From the NCBI GenBank assembly GCA_031288815.1, contig JAITQR010000229.1, positions 1 through 5,817 of the forward strand: DNA of 5,817 nucleotides. Reading direction: 5' to 3'. This document shows, piece by piece, positions 5,250 to 5,817 of the stretch; positions within the stretch are counted from its first letter, which is position 1; each line of letters begins with the position of its first letter. Both the position numbers and the translations under genes were made by a program. The notes below the pieces were generated by a model. The model ran no database searches and was not told the origin of the DNA. It was given only the letters and a program-made list of their open reading frames with translations. This stretch comes from Treponema sp. Its GTDB lineage: Bacteria > Spirochaetota > Spirochaetia > Treponematales > Breznakiellaceae.

Positions 5250-5817
5250 ATGAATTCCAGAGAAAGAGTCTTCGCCGCCTTCAGGAAACGGCCGGAATTG
5301 CCGGACCGCGTTCCCTTTCAGTTCGACCTTTGCAGAAAATTGACGGATCATTTCGGTAAAAAACTGGGAATTACGCCGAAATACACCCTTTCTTATTATG
5401 AGGACTTAACGTACCGCATTTCGGCAAACGAAATTCGTACGGCAATGGGCAGTGACTGCGTTGTTGTGGGGGGACAGGTTGCGAAGAATTTTATTCCCCA
5501 GGTAGTACGGGACGACATAACCACCAATGAATTCGGCATGCACATGAAACCGACATCACTCTATGTGGAAGTGGTAAAGTGCCCGCTTGACCAGGCGGAA
5601 TCCGTCGAGGATGTGGAGGCCTATCCCTTTCCCGATCCATACGCCCCGGGCCGTATGGAAGACGCCAGGCGGGATATTGACCGGTTCGGAAAGGATCACT
5701 TTATCATCGGCGACTGCGAGCTTTCGCTTTTTGAGCTTGCCTGGCATTTAACCGGGCTGGAAAACTATATGGTCAACATGGCCGGTGAGGAAGACTGGAT
5801 TGAGGCGCTCAACGATA
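5250..5817 (+). CDS. Uroporphyrinogen decarboxylase superfamily protein (MtaA/CmuA-like), 3'-truncated by window end
   Basis: The first 189 codons of an open frame running off the window. The superfamily usually has 330-390 residues, so about half is missing. Seen: MNSRERVFAAFRKRPELPDRVPF at the N-terminus (a starting helix then P-DRVPF, typical of URO-D-like methyltransferases), SYYEDLTYRISANEIRTAMGSDCVVVGG (48-75), a PLDQAESVEDVEAYPFPDP segment (112-130), and IGDCELSLFELAWHLTGLENYMVNM (153-177), matching the family pattern of E-x-A-x-x-L-x-G-x-E. The HemE substrate motif RQAGRY is absent, so genuine haem synthesis is unlikely. Relatives move methyl groups to or from corrinoid proteins, or have unknown roles. 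Any zinc-binding His/Cys residues of the MtaA type would lie beyond the window. It is 263 bp downstream of the binding-protein gene behind a terminator-like structure, so it may be a separate or attenuated unit. Its substrate is unknown. Confidence 0.85.
   Translation, partial: MNSRERVFAAFRKRPELPDRVPFQFDLCRKLTDHFGKKLGITPKYTLSYYEDLTYRISANEIRTAMGSDCVVVGGQVAKNFIPQVVRDDITTNEFGMHMKPTSLYVEVVKCPLDQAESVEDVEAYPFPDPYAPGRMEDARRDIDRFGKDHFIIGDCELSLFELAWHLTGLENYMVNMAGEEDWIEALND

Overview
The window carries a compact sugar-import operon, all on the + strand. It looks like an L-rhamnose (or related deoxysugar) system: a RhaM/RhaU-type mutarotase (1-318), a double-domain CUT2 ABC ATPase (352-1881), two BPD_transp_2 permeases (1878-2867 and 2864-3850) and a secreted LsrB/RhaS-type binding protein (3910-4986). 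A 263-bp, highly structured intergenic stretch follows. The window ends inside a uroporphyrinogen-decarboxylase-superfamily gene (5250 onward, 189 codons present).

The transporter genes are tightly packed. There are 33 bp between mutarotase and ATPase, ATGA stop/start overlaps at both ATPase/permease and permease/permease junctions, and 59 bp before the binding protein. Together these four genes make a complete importer: periplasmic capture, a two-permease channel and one fused ATPase. The mutarotase would interconvert the anomers of the imported sugar before catabolism. No isomerase, kinase, aldolase or regulator is visible, so these must lie outside the window if present. Rhizobial rhamnose operons have the same parts (RhaS, RhaT, RhaP, RhaQ, RhaU). 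The binding protein is also related to the AI-2 receptor LsrB, but the positions I can align with the LsrB ligand pocket are mostly changed, so I favour a sugar ligand.

The unusual part is 4987-5249. After two hairpins comes a 155-bp segment bounded by a perfect 10-bp inverted repeat (5049-5058 / 5194-5203) and followed directly by six T residues. Inside it are exactly six tandem 14-bp units (5078-5161). Most units can fold into a minihairpin with a TTTA loop, and units switch between A-T and G-C at the same stem position. It could be an elaborate terminator/attenuator, a mini-repeat element or a structured RNA. I do not recognise it as a named family.

Organism: the DNA is moderately GC-rich by eye. 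Gene style, the AAGGAG-type ribosome sites and the binding-protein leader ending in AFAAGGS suggest an anaerobic spirochaete (Treponema/Sphaerochaeta-like) or another gut-type anaerobe. This is a low-confidence guess, as no phylogenetic marker is present.
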